64,000 nt of DNA from Kitasatospora cheerisanensis KCTC 2395 (GTDB lineage: Bacteria; Actinomycetota; Actinomycetes; Streptomycetales; Streptomycetaceae): positions 6,739,245-6,803,244 of the forward strand of contig NZ_KK853997.1 in the NCBI RefSeq assembly GCF_000696185.1. The letters are read 5' to 3'. Below are positions 25,458 through 38,329 of this stretch, one piece after another. The notes under the pieces are model-generated. The model searched no databases and was not told where the DNA came from. It saw nothing but the letters and a program-made list of their open reading frames with translations. A program made the position numbers and the translations under genes. How positions within the stretch are numbered: position 1 is the first letter of the stretch; the number at the start of each line of letters is the position of its first letter.

Positions 25458-26560
25458 GGCAGTCGCACCTCCACCCGCCAGCCGTCGCCGGTCGGCCCCG
25501 CCGTCAGGCTGCCGCCCAGCGCCGCTGCGCGGTGCCGCATCGAGGCGAGGCCGCGAGCCGGGCCGCGACGGCGGCGCGGCGGGGCGGGCGCGCCGTTGTC
25601 GGTGACGGAGAGGTGCACGGCGCGGGCGCCGGTGGTGAGGCGGACGGCGGCGGCGGTGGCCGTCGAGTGCTTGAGCGTGTTGGTCAGCGACTCCTGCACG
25701 ATGCGGCGGACGGCCTCCGCCAGCGGATCGGACAACTCGGCCGCCCCGTCGTCGAGTTCGAGCGTGGGGGAGAGCCGCGGCGGCAGGCCGGCGAGCAGCG
25801 CGTTCAGCGCGTGGACGAGCGGGGGCGCCGGCCGCAGCAGGCCCAGCACCCGGTCCAGGTCGGTCATCGCGTCCCGGCCGACCCGCTCGATCCGCTCCAG
25901 CGCCGCCCGGACGTCCGGCGGCCCGTCGGCGAGGCAGAGCCGCGCCGCGCCCGCGTGCGTCACCATGACCGTCACCGCGTGGCCCACCGCATCGTGCAAC
26001 TCCCGCGCCATCCGGGCCCGTTCCTCCGCCAGCAGCCGCCCCGCGCGGGCCTCGGCCGCCGCCCGGCGGCGCCGCTCCGCCCGCTCCAGCCGCAGCCGGG
26101 TCGCCACCCCGACCGCCGCCGAGACGCCGTGCACCGCGCAGACCAGCGCGAAGCCCGGCCGCGCCGCCAGCGCCAGCAGCACCGCCCGACCGGGACGGCC
26201 GCCAGCGCCGCCGCGACGGCCGGCGGCCTGGTCCGGCCCAGCACCACCAGCGGCAGCGCCGAGGCCAGCGACAGGTTCGTCACCGGAGCGCCCGCCAGCA
26301 CCACCGCGACGGTCGCCGCCGCCCCGGCCCAGAGCGCCGCGACCGGTGCGAGCCGCCGTCCCGTCAGCGCCAGGAACCAGACCACGACCGCGAGTTGCTC
26401 CGCTGCCGAACCCCGCCCGAGAGAAGCCGTGTAGCCCGCACCGCCACCGCGATCCCGGCGGACGCCCACGCCACCACCGCGTCCAGCGCGACCCACCACC
26501 CCCGCGCGACCGCCCGGTCCGACCGCCACCGCGCCAGCCCCGCCGCACCCTCGCCGACAC
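25448..26560 (-). CDS. NarL-type sensor histidine kinase (three apparent frameshifts)
   Basis: The N-terminal half is membrane-embedded (WVALDAVVAWASAGIAVAV; AVVVWFLALTG; ATVAVVLAG). The C-terminal half has the HisKA_3 phospho-acceptor His in MARELHDAVGHAV, the N box VQESLTNTLKHS and the ATP-lid glycines in VTDNGAPA and RGLASMRHRAAALGG. Three frame changes (near 26540, 26405 and 26200) are each repaired by one added base, so the gene is probably intact in the organism. The GTG at 26560 is the likely start. It overlaps the response regulator gene and forms a two-component system. Confidence 0.8.
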   Translation of the reverse strand: MSARVRRGWRGGGRTGRSRGGGGSRWTRWWRGRPPGSRWRCGLHGFSRAGFGSGATRGRGLVPGADGTAARTGRGALGRGGGDRRGGAGGRSGDEPVAGLGAAAGGAGPDQAAGRRGGAGGRPGRAVLLALAARPGFALVCAVHGVSAAVGVATRLRLERAERRRRAAAEARAGRLLAEERARMARELHDAVGHAVTVMVTHAGAARLCLADGPPDVRAALERIERVGRDAMTDLDRVLGLLRPAPPLVHALNALLAGLPPRLSPTLELDDGAAELSDPLAEAVRRIVQESLTNTLKHSTATAAAVRLTTGARAVHLSVTDNGAPAPPRRRRGPARGLASMRHRAAALGGSLTAGPTGDGWRVEVRLPCR

Positions 26561-26732
26561 CCGCCCTCCCGCCTCCGCCCCGCCCACGCTACGGCCCACC
26601 CCCACCCCGGCACGTCCACCCCGGAGTTGACGCCGCGTCCCCCTCCGGGAGGAGCCGCCGCTGCCGCGGACGGGCGGAACTCCGGTGCGAGCAGGCCGTG
26701 TTCGACACGGACGCGCGTCGGGCGGCCCGCGG

Positions 26733-27020
26733 TCAGTCCTCGGCGGGCCGGTTCGGCGGCGTCGGTGCGGGGTGCGGCACGAACCGGCTCAGGCGGTAGG
26801 TGGTGGGGTGGATCAGGCGGCCGCAGAACATGTCCATCCGCAGGTCGGACTCGTCGACGGGCGGGCGCTCGGCGCGGAAGCGGCGGAGGTAGGCCGCCCA
26901 CTCCTCCTCGTCCTGGGTGGTGAACAGGACCTCCCAGGTGCCCGCCTCCGGCGCGTGGCGTGCGGCGTTCCGGCGCGCCTCGTCCTGCCGCTTGCGTCTT
27001 CTCTTCCCCTGACCCGGCAC
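26733..27020 (-). CDS. Small hypothetical protein, 95 aa
   Basis: GTG at 27020 opens a 95-residue protein with a basic start (GQGKRRRKRQDEARRNAARH) followed by a compact region, WEVLFTTQDEEEWAAYLRRF, and a tail RLIHPTTYRLSRFVPHP. It is soluble. The composition and codon use look coding, but no family was recognised. It is divergent from the enoyl-CoA hydratase gene, 97 bp away. Confidence 0.6.
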   Translation of the reverse strand: MPGQGKRRRKRQDEARRNAARHAPEAGTWEVLFTTQDEEEWAAYLRRFRAERPPVDESDLRMDMFCGRLIHPTTYRLSRFVPHPAPTPPNRPAED

Positions 27021-27117
27021 GAGGTCAGCATCTCCGCCGCCGGCCGCCGTCGGCAAGGGGTTTCCGGCCCCGGCGCGCCGCCCCCGGCCGGGACCGGGCC
27101 GCAAGTAGCGTGGCCGG

Positions 27118-27933
27118 GTGGATCCCGTGAAGGAGCCGGCGGGCCGGACCGTGCGGTACGAGCGGACCGGGCACGTCGCACACGTGACGCTGAACCGTCC
27201 CGAGGTGCTCAATGCGATGGACCTGCGGATGCACGCCGAACTCGGCGAGGTCTGGGACGAGGTCGAACGCGACGACGGCGTCCGGCTGGTCGTCCTGACC
27301 GGTGCGGGCGAGCGCGCCTTCTCGGTCGGGCAGGACCTCAAGGAGCGGGCCCGGCTCGACCGCGAGGGAACTCCGCCCACCACCTTCGGCTCGCGCGGCC
27401 TGCCCGGCTGGCCGCGGCTCACCGAGCGCTTCTCGCTGTCCAAGCCGGTGCTGGCGAAGGTCCGCGGCTACGCGCTCGGCGGCGGCTTCGAACTCGTCCT
27501 CGCCTGCGACCTGGTGATCGCCGCGCAGAGCGCCGTGTTCGCCCTCCCGGAGGCCGCCCTCGGCCTGGTCCCGGGCGCGGGCGGGGCGTTCCGGCTGGCC
27601 CGGCAGATCCCGCTGAAGGCCGCGATGGGGTACCTGCTGACGGGCCGTCGGATGACGGCCGCGCAGGCACTGGCGTACGGCCTGGTCAACGAGGTGGTGC
27701 CGGACGACCGGCTGGACGCCTGCGTCGAGCAGTGGACGGACGACCTGCTGCGCTGCGCACCGCTGTCGCAGCGCGCGCTGAAGGAGGCCGTGATGCGGTC
27801 CGTGGACCTGCCCCTGGAGGAGGCGTTCGGCGCCGACTACCGGTGGGAGCGGGTCCGCCGGGCCAGCGAGGACGCCAAGGAGGGGCCGCGGGCCTTCGCC
27901 GAGCGGCGCCCGCCGGTGTGGCGCGGCCGCTGA
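27118..27933 (+). CDS. Enoyl-CoA hydratase/isomerase (crotonase)
   Basis: A 271-residue crotonase. Oxyanion-hole segments are RAFSVGQDL and [15 protein letters not shown]; the catalytic-region motif is [19 protein letters not shown]. The GTG at 27118 is the start, with a second in-frame GTG at 27127. It is convergent with the NRPS gene, 33 bp apart. Dpg pathways usually contain a fourth protein, DpgD, an enoyl-CoA hydratase that helps DpgA and DpgB; the minus-strand operon lacks one. This gene is a candidate for that role by position, but it could equally be a beta-oxidation enzyme. Confidence 0.85.
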   Translation: MDPVKEPAGRTVRYERTGHVAHVTLNRPEVLNAMDLRMHAELGEVWDEVERDDGVRLVVLTGAGERAFSVGQDLKERARLDREGTPPTTFGSRGLPGWPRLTERFSLSKPVLAKVRGYALGGGFELVLACDLVIAAQSAVFALPEAALGLVPGAGGAFRLARQIPLKAAMGYLLTGRRMTAAQALAYGLVNEVVPDDRLDACVEQWTDDLLRCAPLSQRALKEAVMRSVDLPLEEAFGADYRWERVRRASEDAKEGPRAFAERRPPVWRGR

Positions 27934-27966
27934 GGGCCGCGCCGCGCCGACGGGCGCCCGCGCGGG

Positions 27967-30900
27967 TCACTCCTGGTCCGTGCCGCCCGCCTCCTCGCTG
28001 TCGTCGCTGAACGCCGACTCGAACTCGTCGATGTCCTCCTGGCCGAGCGAGATCAGCGAGAAGTCCGACGGGGTGTGGCCGCCGGGCCCCGCGGAGGCGT
28101 GCCGGGCCAGGCCCTCCAGCACGGCCCGCCAGCGCTCCGCCAGGTCGCCGAGCTCCGCGTCCGAGAGCAGCCCGGCGGGCGACCCGAGGACGAAGGTCAG
28201 CTCCGGGCCCTCCGGCAGGTTCCGCGCCGAGCCGTTGATCTCCAGCACGTGCCGCCACGGCATCGCCGGATCGACGCTGCCGGGGATCACGTGCTCGCCG
28301 GTCGACGTCCACGGCCGGCCGGACGGGGCCTCGGACTCCACCGTTTCCGGCGCGGTACCGGTGCCGGCGTCGCCGGCGCCCTGCTCCTCGTCGGAACCGC
28401 CGAACCGGCCCAGGTAGTTGAACCCGATCTGCGGCGCCGCCAGCGGTTCGAGCACCGGACGCGTCGCCGGGTTCACGTACCGCAGCAGGCCGTAGCCCAG
28501 GCCGTCGCCCGGCCGCTGCCGCAACTGCTCCTTGATCCGCTTGATCAGCCGGGCGGTGTCCTCGCCGCCGGCCCGGATCTCGTCCGGGTCGACCGGTCCG
28601 GTCTCCAGCCACACCGGGTACACGGCGGTGAACCAGCCGACGGTCCGGGTCAGGTCCATGTCCTCGGCCAGCGGCACCCGGCCGTGCGCCTCACGGTCGA
28701 TCAGGAAGCCCTCCGGGACCGGCCGGCCGCGGGCCCGCAGCCACTCGTCGAGCGCCGCGGTCAGACCGGACAGCAGCACGTCGTCCACACCGGCGTGGTA
28801 CGCGGCGGGCAGCGCCGTCAGCAGCGGCCCCGCACTCGCGGCCGGCACCGTCAGCTGCGCGCTGGAGCGGCCGGCGCCGACGGTGTCGGTGCGCGGGTCG
28901 AGCGGACGGTGCGCGAGCGGCGGCTCGTCCCGGTCCAGGATCCGCTGCCAGGCGGGCAGTTCGTCGACGGTCTGCTGCGCCCGGGACCGGTCCGCGAGGG
29001 CGCCGGCCCAGCGGCGGAAGGAGGTCGGCTCGGGGGCGACCGCCGCCTCCGCCCCGTCCGCGCCGCCCGCGGCGAGGGCCGCGTGGGCGAGCGCCAGGTC
29101 GGGCAGCAGCACCCGCCAGGAGACGCCGTCGATCACCAGGTGATGGGCCGTCAGCAGCACCAGGCCGCTCTGCCCCGGGCCGCGGTCGAGGAGCACGGCC
29201 CGCAGCATCACGCCGTCGCGCGGCGACAGCGCTGCCTCGGCGGCGGCGGCCTGCTCGTCGATCAGCGCGTTCAGCCGCGTCTCGTCGAAGCCGGCGGCGT
29301 CCACCCGGGTCACCGGGTCGGGCGCGGCCGCGTCCGGTCCGGGGACGGTCAGCTGCCCGTCGCCCTCGTCCAGCCGGGCCCGCAGCACGGCGTGCCGGCC
29401 GGTGACGGCCCGCAGCACGGCGGTGAGCTGATCGGCCGTCAGTCCGGGCGGGGCGGTCAGCAGCATGGCCTGGCTGCCCGCGCGGGCCGGCGAGCCCGCC
29501 CGTTCGGCGATCTCCCGCATCACCGGGGTCAGCGGGACGGGGCCGAACGGGACGTCCTCGGCGTGCTCCGCCTGCGCGTCGTCCACGGGCTCGGCCACCC
29601 GGGCGAGCTCGGCGGGCGTGCAGAGTTCGAAGATCTGGCGCGGCGAGATCGCCAGGCCGGCCTTGCGGGCCTGGCCCGCCAACATCATCGAGGTGATCGA
29701 GTCGCCGCCGAGCACGAAGAAGTCGTCCTCGGGACCGGCCTGTTCGAGGTGCAGCACCTCCGCGAAGAGCCGGCACAGCACCTCCTCCGCGTCGGTGGCG
29801 GCCTCGCGCCCGGCCTTGGCGGAGAACACCGGCTGCGGCAGCGCGGCCCGGTCGAGCTTGCCGTTCGCCGTCACCGGCAGCGCGTCCAGCACCGTCACCG
29901 AGGCCGGGACCAGGTAGCTCGGCAGCTTCCCGGCCAGGTACTCCTGGAGCGCCTGCGGATCGAGCGGCTCCCCGGCGCCGCCGTCCGGCACCACGTACCC
30001 GGCGAGCCGCTTGTGGCCGCCGCTGTCCTCGATCGCGATCACCAGCGCCTGGGCGACGCCCGGGTGCGCGGCCAGCACGGACTCGATCTCGGCCGGCTCG
30101 ACCCGGAAGCCGCGGATCTTCACCTGCTCGTCGGCACGGCCGAGGAAGATCAGCTGCCCGTCCGGGGTCCACTGCGCGAGGTCGCCGGTGCGGTACATCC
30201 GCGCGCCCTCCGGCTCGCCCTCGGCGGGGAACGGGCAGGCCACGAACCGCTCCGCGGTCAGCGAGGGCCGGCCCAGGTAGCCGCGGGCCAGCCCGGCCCC
30301 GGCGAGGTACAGCTCACCCGTCATGCCGACCGGCACCGGCCGCAGGAACGGGTCCAGGACGAACACCCGGGTGTTGTCCATCGGCAGCCCGAGCGGCACC
30401 ACGTCCGGCACCGACTCCGGGTCGGTGAACGGCAGTTGGGTGGTGAACGCGGTGGTCTCGGTCGGACCGTAGGTGGTCCGCACCACCATGCCCGGGTGGG
30501 CCCGCAGCAGCGTCCGGACGGCGTGCGCGGACACCACGTCGCCGCCGGTGGAGACCTCCCGCACGCCGCCGAAGATGTGCGGGGCCTGCTCCGCCAGCAC
30601 CCGGAAGTACCCGGCGGTGGCGTGCACGTTGGTCACCTGGTGGGCGGCGATCAGCCGGCCGCGCTCGACGGTGTCGATGTCCCCGGCGGGGACCAGCACC
30701 AGCCGGCCGCCGTGCAGCAGCGTCGTCCAGATCTCGTACGTGGAGGCGTCGAAGGCGTGGTTGGCCTGCACCAGCACCCGCTCCAGCGCCTCCGACGACC
30801 AGCACTCGTCCAGGCAGAACGCCAGCACGCTGCCGTACGTCACCGCCACGCCCTTCGGCAGGCCGGTGGACCCGGAGGTGTAGATCACGTACATCAGGTT

Positions 30901-32880
30901 CTCCGGCCGCACCGGCACCGGCGGGAAGGCCTCCCCGTCGGCCGCGTCGCCGTCCCCGTCCAGCCGCAGCACCTCGGCCGGACCGAACAACTCGGCGTCG
31001 GCCAGGCCCCGCCGGGCGTTCGGCTCGTCGACCAGCACCACCGACGCGCCGGCCTGGGTCGCCACCGCACCCAGCCGGGAGGCCGGATGGGTGCCGTCCA
31101 TCGGCAGGTACGCGGCACCGGCCTTCACCACCGCCAGCAGTGCGGCGACCAGCTCCGGCGAGCGGTCGGCGACCACGCCGACCAGCGTCTCCGGGCCGAC
31201 GCCGCGCGCCGCCAGCCGGTGCGCCAGGCGGTTCGCCCGCCGGTCCAGCTCGGCGTACGTCAGCTCGGCGTCCCCGGCGACCACGGCCACCGCGTCGGGG
31301 GAGCGGCGGGCCTGCCGCTCGAACAGCTCGGCGAGCGTCGCGTCGGGCAGCGCCCGGCGGTTCGGGTTCCGCGAGCCGTCCAGCTCGTGCTGCTCCTCGC
31401 CGGTCAGCACGTCGAGCCGGCCCAGGGTCACGTCCGGGTCGTCGGCGACCTGGCGCAGCACCAGCAGCATCCGGTCGACCAGGCCGCGCGCGGCGCGCGC
31501 GTCGAACAGGTCGGGCCGGTAGTCGAGCCGGATCTCGGTGTCGTCGGTCGGCGTGACCACCAGCGTCAGCGGGTAGTGCGCGGCCTCCTCGCCGCCGCCG
31601 GCCGACACGATGATGCCCGCGGGGCCGCGCCGGGACGCCCAGGACGGCAGCCGCGGCGGCTTCGGGCCGCCGTTCCCGTCGTCCGGCGGCGGCGCGCCCG
31701 GCCGCAGCGGGCCGCCGGCCTGCTCGCCGGAGCGCAGCGCCGGGCCGCCCAGGCCCTCGCCGGGCGGGGCCGGCCGGGGCTCCGAGGGGGCGACGTCCGG
31801 GGCCGCCATCGGGCCGCGCGGGTAGTTCTGGAAGACCAGCAGGGTGTCGAAGATCGCGCCCGGCCCGCCGGCCCGCTGGATCTCCGACAGGCTGAGCTGC
31901 TGGTGGTCCAGCAGGGCGGCCTGCTGGTCCTGGAGCGCCGCCATCGCGGCGCGGAAGGACAGCGCCGGGTCCAGCCGGACCCGCACCGGCACCGTGTTGA
32001 TGAACAGGCCGACCATCCGGTCCGCCTGCGGCACGTCGGTGGGGCGGCCGGAGACGGTCGCGCCGAACACCACGTCCAGCCGGCCGGACAGCTTGCCGAC
32101 CAGCAGCGCCCAGGCGACCTGGTAGACCCGGTTGAGGGTGACGCCGGCGTCGCGCGCGGTGTCCCGCAGCCGGTCGGCGAGCGGGTCGCCGACCCGGTCG
32201 ATCACGTGCTGGAGCATCTGCGGCGGCCCGCCGCGGTCGGCCGGGCCGACCAGGGTCGGCTCCTCCGTCCCGGCCAGCATGGCGTGCCAGGCCTCGCGGG
32301 CGGCGTCGGTGTCGCGGCGGCCCAGCCAGGCCAGGTAGTCGCGGTACGGCGGCACCGGCGGCAGCAGCGACGGGTCGGCGTCGTGGTCGTACAGCGTCCA
32401 CAGCTCGTCGAACAGGATCGGCAGCGACCACCCGTCCATCAGGATGTGGTGCATCGTCACGACCATCCGGTAGTGGTCGGGGCCGGCGCGCACCAGCAGC
32501 ACCCGCAGCAGCGGCGGCATGCCGAGGTCGAAGCGCCGCGCGTCGACCTCGGCCAGCCGCTTGGTCTCCTCGTCGGCCTCCTGCTCGGTCAGCTCGCCGA
32601 GGTCGGCGTACGTCCACGGCAGCCGCACCCCCTTGGCGATCACTTGGACGGTGTCGCCGCTCGCGCGGGAGCGGAAGGCCGCCCGGAGGCTGGCGTGCCG
32701 GTCCAGCAGGGCCTGCCAGGACGCCTGGAGCACTTCCGGCCGCAGCGGGCCGTCGAGGCCGAGGATCCGCTGGCCCACGTACACGTCGCGGGGCGCGTCC
32801 TGGTCGTACGAGGAGTGGAACAGCAGTCCTTCCTGCAGCGGGGAAAGCGGCCACACGTCCTCGACCTTCAGCTGGCTCAT
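27967..32880 (-). CDS. Single-module NRPS, C-A-T-E
   Basis: A 1637-residue synthetase with domains in this order. Condensation: begins [18 protein letters not shown], active site [10 protein letters not shown] at residues 143-152. Adenylation: [30 protein letters not shown]. Carrier: LGGDSITSM, pantetheine Ser1061. Epimerization: [10 protein letters not shown] at 1246, FNYLGRFGG. There is no thioesterase. An acidic tail ([16 protein letters not shown]) resembles the donor docking ends of E-terminated NRPSs, so a partner synthetase is expected elsewhere. Hand alignment to GrsA gives the specificity residues D-A-Y-H-V-T-T-A-F-K, which I cannot match to a known amino acid; Dpg is a candidate from context. 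A Gly/Pro-rich insert of about 65 residues interrupts the C domain near residue 355. Confidence 0.9.
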   Translation of the reverse strand: MSQLKVEDVWPLSPLQEGLLFHSSYDQDAPRDVYVGQRILGLDGPLRPEVLQASWQALLDRHASLRAAFRSRASGDTVQVIAKGVRLPWTYADLGELTEQEADEETKRLAEVDARRFDLGMPPLLRVLLVRAGPDHYRMVVTMHHILMDGWSLPILFDELWTLYDHDADPSLLPPVPPYRDYLAWLGRRDTDAAREAWHAMLAGTEEPTLVGPADRGGPPQMLQHVIDRVGDPLADRLRDTARDAGVTLNRVYQVAWALLVGKLSGRLDVVFGATVSGRPTDVPQADRMVGLFINTVPVRVRLDPALSFRAAMAALQDQQAALLDHQQLSLSEIQRAGGPGAIFDTLLVFQNYPRGPMAAPDVAPSEPRPAPPGEGLGGPALRSGEQAGGPLRPGAPPPDDGNGGPKPPRLPSWASRRGPAGIIVSAGGGEEAAHYPLTLVVTPTDDTEIRLDYRPDLFDARAARGLVDRMLLVLRQVADDPDVTLGRLDVLTGEEQHELDGSRNPNRRALPDATLAELFERQARRSPDAVAVVAGDAELTYAELDRRANRLAHRLAARGVGPETLVGVVADRSPELVAALLAVVKAGAAYLPMDGTHPASRLGAVATQAGASVVLVDEPNARRGLADAELFGPAEVLRLDGDGDAADGEAFPPVPVRPENLMYVIYTSGSTGLPKGVAVTYGSVLAFCLDECWSSEALERVLVQANHAFDASTYEIWTTLLHGGRLVLVPAGDIDTVERGRLIAAHQVTNVHATAGYFRVLAEQAPHIFGGVREVSTGGDVVSAHAVRTLLRAHPGMVVRTTYGPTETTAFTTQLPFTDPESVPDVVPLGLPMDNTRVFVLDPFLRPVPVGMTGELYLAGAGLARGYLGRPSLTAERFVACPFPAEGEPEGARMYRTGDLAQWTPDGQLIFLGRADEQVKIRGFRVEPAEIESVLAAHPGVAQALVIAIEDSGGHKRLAGYVVPDGGAGEPLDPQALQEYLAGKLPSYLVPASVTVLDALPVTANGKLDRAALPQPVFSAKAGREAATDAEEVLCRLFAEVLHLEQAGPEDDFFVLGGDSITSMMLAGQARKAGLAISPRQIFELCTPAELARVAEPVDDAQAEHAEDVPFGPVPLTPVMREIAERAGSPARAGSQAMLLTAPPGLTADQLTAVLRAVTGRHAVLRARLDEGDGQLTVPGPDAAAPDPVTRVDAAGFDETRLNALIDEQAAAAEAALSPRDGVMLRAVLLDRGPGQSGLVLLTAHHLVIDGVSWRVLLPDLALAHAALAAGGADGAEAAVAPEPTSFRRWAGALADRSRAQQTVDELPAWQRILDRDEPPLAHRPLDPRTDTVGAGRSSAQLTVPAASAGPLLTALPAAYHAGVDDVLLSGLTAALDEWLRARGRPVPEGFLIDREAHGRVPLAEDMDLTRTVGWFTAVYPVWLETGPVDPDEIRAGGEDTARLIKRIKEQLRQRPGDGLGYGLLRYVNPATRPVLEPLAAPQIGFNYLGRFGGSDEEQGAGDAGTGTAPETVESEAPSGRPWTSTGEHVIPGSVDPAMPWRHVLEINGSARNLPEGPELTFVLGSPAGLLSDAELGDLAERWRAVLEGLARHASAGPGGHTPSDFSLISLGQEDIDEFESAFSDDSEEAGGTDQE

Positions 32881-34918
32881 CATGCTCTCCGTTCGGATCG
32901 GTCGGGCCGTTCGGGTCCGTCGGCCGGCCCGCCGGCTTCGGCGGCGGCAGGCGGCGCAGCGGGCCGCCGCCCGGGGGCAGCGGGGGCAGGTCCTGGTAGC
33001 CGTTCGCGGGGCGCGCCTCGGGTTCCGGGCGCGGCGCGGGCGGGTTGGCGAACTGGGTGCGGTACAGGTCCGCGTACAGGCCGCCGGCGTCGACGAGGTC
33101 GGTGTGCCGGCCGCGTTCGACCACGTGCCCGTCCTTGAGCACGAGGATCTGGTCGGCCTGGCGGATGGTGGACAGGCGGTGCGCGATCACCAGCGCGGTG
33201 CGGCCGGACAGCGCCGTCCACAGCGCCGTCTGCAGCGCCGCCTCGGACTCCGAGTCCAGGTGCGCGGTGGCCTCGTCGAGCACCACCACGGACGGCTGCT
33301 TCAGCAGCAGCCGGGCGATCGACAGGCGCTGCTTCTCACCACCGGAGAAGCGGTAGCCGCGGTCGCCGACCACGGTGTCCAGGCCGTCGGGCAGCGCGGC
33401 GATCACCTGCTGGACCTGGGCGGCCTCGCAGGCCTCCACCAGCTCCGCCTCGGTGGCGTCCGGCTTGGCGTACAGCAGGTTGGCGCGGATGGTGTCGTGG
33501 AACAGGTGGGCGTCCTGGGTGACCATGCCGACGGTGTCGCGCAGCGACTCCAGCGACAGGTCGCGGACGTCGTGGCCGCCGATCCGCACCACGCCCTCGG
33601 TGGGCTCGTACAGCCGGGCGACCAGCTGGCTGATCGTGGTCTTGCCCGCGCCCGACGGCCCGACCAGCGCGGTCAGCCGGCCCGCCGGGGCGCGGAAGGT
33701 CACCCCGCGCAGCGCGTGCGCCTCGCCGTCGCGCTCCGGCGCGGGCAGCGACAGCGTCTCCAGCGAGGCCAGCGAGACCTCCTTCGCCGTCGGGTAGCGG
33801 AAGGACACGTCGTCGAACTCGACCTCCGGCGCGCCCGCGGTCCGGGTCGGGGGCAGCGTGACCGGGTTCGGGCGCTCCGCGATCAGCGGCTCCAGGTCCA
33901 GCACCTCGAACAGCCGGTCGAAGGAGACCAGCGCCGTCAGGTAGTTCGACTGCAGGTTGGACAGCTGGTTGATCGGGCCGAACAGCCGCGCCAGCAGGGT
34001 GGCCAGCGCCACCAGGCTGCCGATCTGGATCGTCCCGGCGATCACCAGCTCGCCGCCGACGCCGTACACCACCGCGGTCGCCAGCGACGCCAGCAGCGTC
34101 ACCGTCACCAGCAGCATCCGCGAGTACACGGACGTGATCACGCCGACGTCCCGGACCCGGGCCGCGTTGCCGGCGAACCGGCGGGACTCCCGCTCCGGCC
34201 GGCCGTACAGCTTGACCAGCAGCGCGCCCGCCACGTTGAACCGCTCCTGCATCAGCGAGCCCAGCTCGGCGTCCAACTGCATCGAGGTGCGCAGGTTGCG
34301 CTGCAGCCGGCGGCCCACGATCCGGCCCGGCAGCACGAACAGCGGCACCGTCACCAGCACCACCAGGCCGACCAGCCAGGACAGGTAGAAGATCGTCGCC
34401 AGCACCAGGGCCAGCACCACCAGGCTGGACAGCACGTTCGACAGCAGCACCGTCACGGCCTGCTGCGCCTCCATCACGTCGGTGTTCAGCCGGCTCACCA
34501 GCGAACCGGTCTGGGTGCGGGTGAAGAACGCCAGCGGCTGCTTCTGCACGTGCTGGAAGACCTCGGTGCGCAGGTCGTAGATCAGCCCCTCGCCGATCCG
34601 CGCCGAACTGCGGCTCACCAGGTAGCCCACCAGCGCCTGCAGCACCGCCAGCACCGCCACCGCGGCGGCGGCCAGCGCCACCACGGTCCGGTCGCGGGGC
34701 ACGATGCCGCGGTCGATGAGCACCCCGAACAGCAGCGGAGTGGAGACGGTGATGACGGCGTCGACCACGGTCAGGGTCAGCAGCGCGGCGATCTTCCCGC
34801 GGTAGGGCCGCAGGTAGGGCAGGATCCGCTTGGCCGTGCCGGGCCGGACCTGGCCCTTCAACGGATCGGTGCCGCCGGGGGTGGCCCTGATCGTGATCAG
34901 TGCGCCCGGGCCGCTCAT
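32880..34918 (-). CDS. ABC exporter, fused membrane and ATPase domains
   Basis: About 680 residues. Membrane domain: residues 30-320, six helices, with the [19 protein letters not shown] segment of type-I exporters. ATPase domain: Walker [13 protein letters not shown], signature [12 protein letters not shown], Walker [13 protein letters not shown], switch [10 protein letters not shown]. Similar half-transporters accompany glycopeptide-type clusters and export the product. Its ATG overlaps the mbtH stop (ATGA, 34915-34918). As written the frame does not stop and would run 2.5 kb into the NRPS gene. One added base within the last 25 codons gives a stop at 32880 that overlaps the NRPS start, as expected for this tight operon. 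Confidence 0.88.
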
Positions 34919-35142
34919 GAGGCGGCGACCTTCTTCCCGTTCGGGGGCCCGGGCGGACCGGGCGGACGCTGGTCCGTCCACGCCTCGTCGATGTACGCCA
35001 GGCACTCGTCACGCGTGCCCCGGCCGCGGGCGACCTGCCACCCGGGCGGCACCTGCGCGAACGCCGGCCACAGCGAGTACTGGCCCAGCGGGTTGACCAA
35101 CGCCAGGTAGACGGCGTCCGGGTCGTCGAACGGGCTGATCAT
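34915..35142 (-). CDS. mbtH: MbtH-like protein
   Basis: A 75-residue MbtH-like protein, the usual length. The invariant residues are present: NPLGQYSLWPAFAQVPPGW with its Ser, Leu and Trp, then C-L-A-Y-I-D-E-A-W-T-D-Q-R-P. MbtH-like proteins bind adenylation domains and make them soluble and active. It precedes the ABC and NRPS genes in the same operon, so it should serve the single A domain there. Confidence 0.95.
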   Translation of the reverse strand: MISPFDDPDAVYLALVNPLGQYSLWPAFAQVPPGWQVARGRGTRDECLAYIDEAWTDQRPPGPPGPPNGKKVAAS

Positions 35143-35224
35143 CGCGGTCTCCTTCGCGTTCCGGGCTTCCGACAGGGAGCAGATTCCGGGGTTCCGACAG
35201 GGAGTCGAGGGGGCACCGGCGGCG

Positions 35225-37225
<2,001 letters not shown>

Positions 37226-38329
37226 TCACCACTGGATGAGCGCGGTCTCGATGGTCGAACCCGGCCCCATGGTCATGAGCACTCCGTAGTCGCCGGCCCG
37301 GGCCACGCCCTCCTGCAGCAGCCGGTCGTAGGAGAAGAGGAAGGAGCCGCTGGAGACGTTGCCGTAGTCGCGCAGCACCGTGATGGTGTGCCGGAGGTCG
37401 TGCCGGGTCAGCCCGAGGTTGACGGCGATCGAGTCGATGACCTTCTTGCCGCCGGAGTGCACCAGCCAGTGCTCGATGTCGTCGCGGTGCAGCGAGGTGC
37501 CGGCCAGCAGCCGGTCCACCACGCCCTCCACGTTCGCGCCGACCAGGTACGGGACCTGCGGGTCCAGGAAGAAGCTGAAGCAGCCCTGGTCGCGGTCCCA
37601 GTCGTAGCGCATCGCGTCGATCGCGTCGACGATGGTCACGCCCTCCGTCCGCAGGATCCGCGGACCGTCCGGGCCCGCGCCCGGCACGCCGTCCCCGCCG
37701 ACCGGGTCGGCCATCACCGCGACCGCCGCGGCGCCGTCCCCGAACAGGCTGTTGACCACGGCCGTCCGCATCGTCGCGTCCATCGCGTACGCCGCCGAAC
37801 ACGCCTCCGCGCACACCATCACGGCCGGCCGGCCCGGGTTGGCCGCCGCCCAATTGCGCACCACGCCGAGGCCGTTGAGCCCGGCGTTGCAGCCCATGCC
37901 GACGATGTCGGACCGCCCGACGTGCCAGTCCATGCCGAGCTCGCGGATCAGCAGCGCGCTCAGGCCCGGAGTGAGGAACCCCGTCGACGTCACGCAGCAC
38001 AGGTACGCCACCTCGGACAGGTCGATCCCGGTCCGCTTCAGGCACTGCGTCAGCGCCTCCGAACCCAGGCTCACCGCCCACGCCTTGTGCTTGTCGAGCA
38101 GGTCGCCCTGACTCTCCCGGACCCGGGTGCCGTCCGGCCCCGCCGGCGGCAGCACCAGCGAACGCTGCCGGATCGAACCCATCAGGAACACCGAACGCAC
38201 CCGCCGGTCGGTGATCTCGAACAGGTCCAGCAACTCCTCCTGGGAATAGTGCTCGGGCGGCACCGCGGTGCCCACGCCCAGAATGTGCGGGGCCGTCAGG
38301 CCCACCGGCGTCTCCGGACCCGCGGTCAT
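37226..38329 (-). CDS. dpgA: Type III polyketide synthase (DpgA)
   Basis: A 367-residue chalcone-synthase-like enzyme. The catalytic Cys is at about residue 147 in VGMGCNAGLNGL, the His in WLVHSGGKKVID and the Asn in YGNVSSGSFLF. DpgA condenses four malonyl-CoA units into a linear chain that is cyclised to 3,5-dihydroxyphenylacetyl-CoA. The neighbouring dpgB, dpgC and aminotransferase genes fix the function as Dpg synthesis rather than another type III product. Its ATG overlaps the aminotransferase stop (38326-38329). Confidence 0.95.
   Translation of the reverse strand: MTAGPETPVGLTAPHILGVGTAVPPEHYSQEELLDLFEITDRRVRSVFLMGSIRQRSLVLPPAGPDGTRVRESQGDLLDKHKAWAVSLGSEALTQCLKRTGIDLSEVAYLCCVTSTGFLTPGLSALLIRELGMDWHVGRSDIVGMGCNAGLNGLGVVRNWAAANPGRPAVMVCAEACSAAYAMDATMRTAVVNSLFGDGAAAVAVMADPVGGDGVPGAGPDGPRILRTEGVTIVDAIDAMRYDWDRDQGCFSFFLDPQVPYLVGANVEGVVDRLLAGTSLHRDDIEHWLVHSGGKKVIDSIAVNLGLTRHDLRHTITVLRDYGNVSSGSFLFSYDRLLQEGVARAGDYGVLMTMGPGSTIETALIQW

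Noticed and set aside
27018-27117. A promoter assignment for the crotonase and the 95-residue ORF
   Set aside because: No convincing -35/-10 pair was found, so none was listed.
30314-34918. An uninterrupted 1.5-kb-plus extension of the ABC exporter frame through the start of the NRPS gene
   Set aside because: Beyond the ATPase domain the translation is arginine-rich out-of-frame NRPS sequence. A one-base correction gives a natural stop overlapping the NRPS start, so the extension is an artefact.
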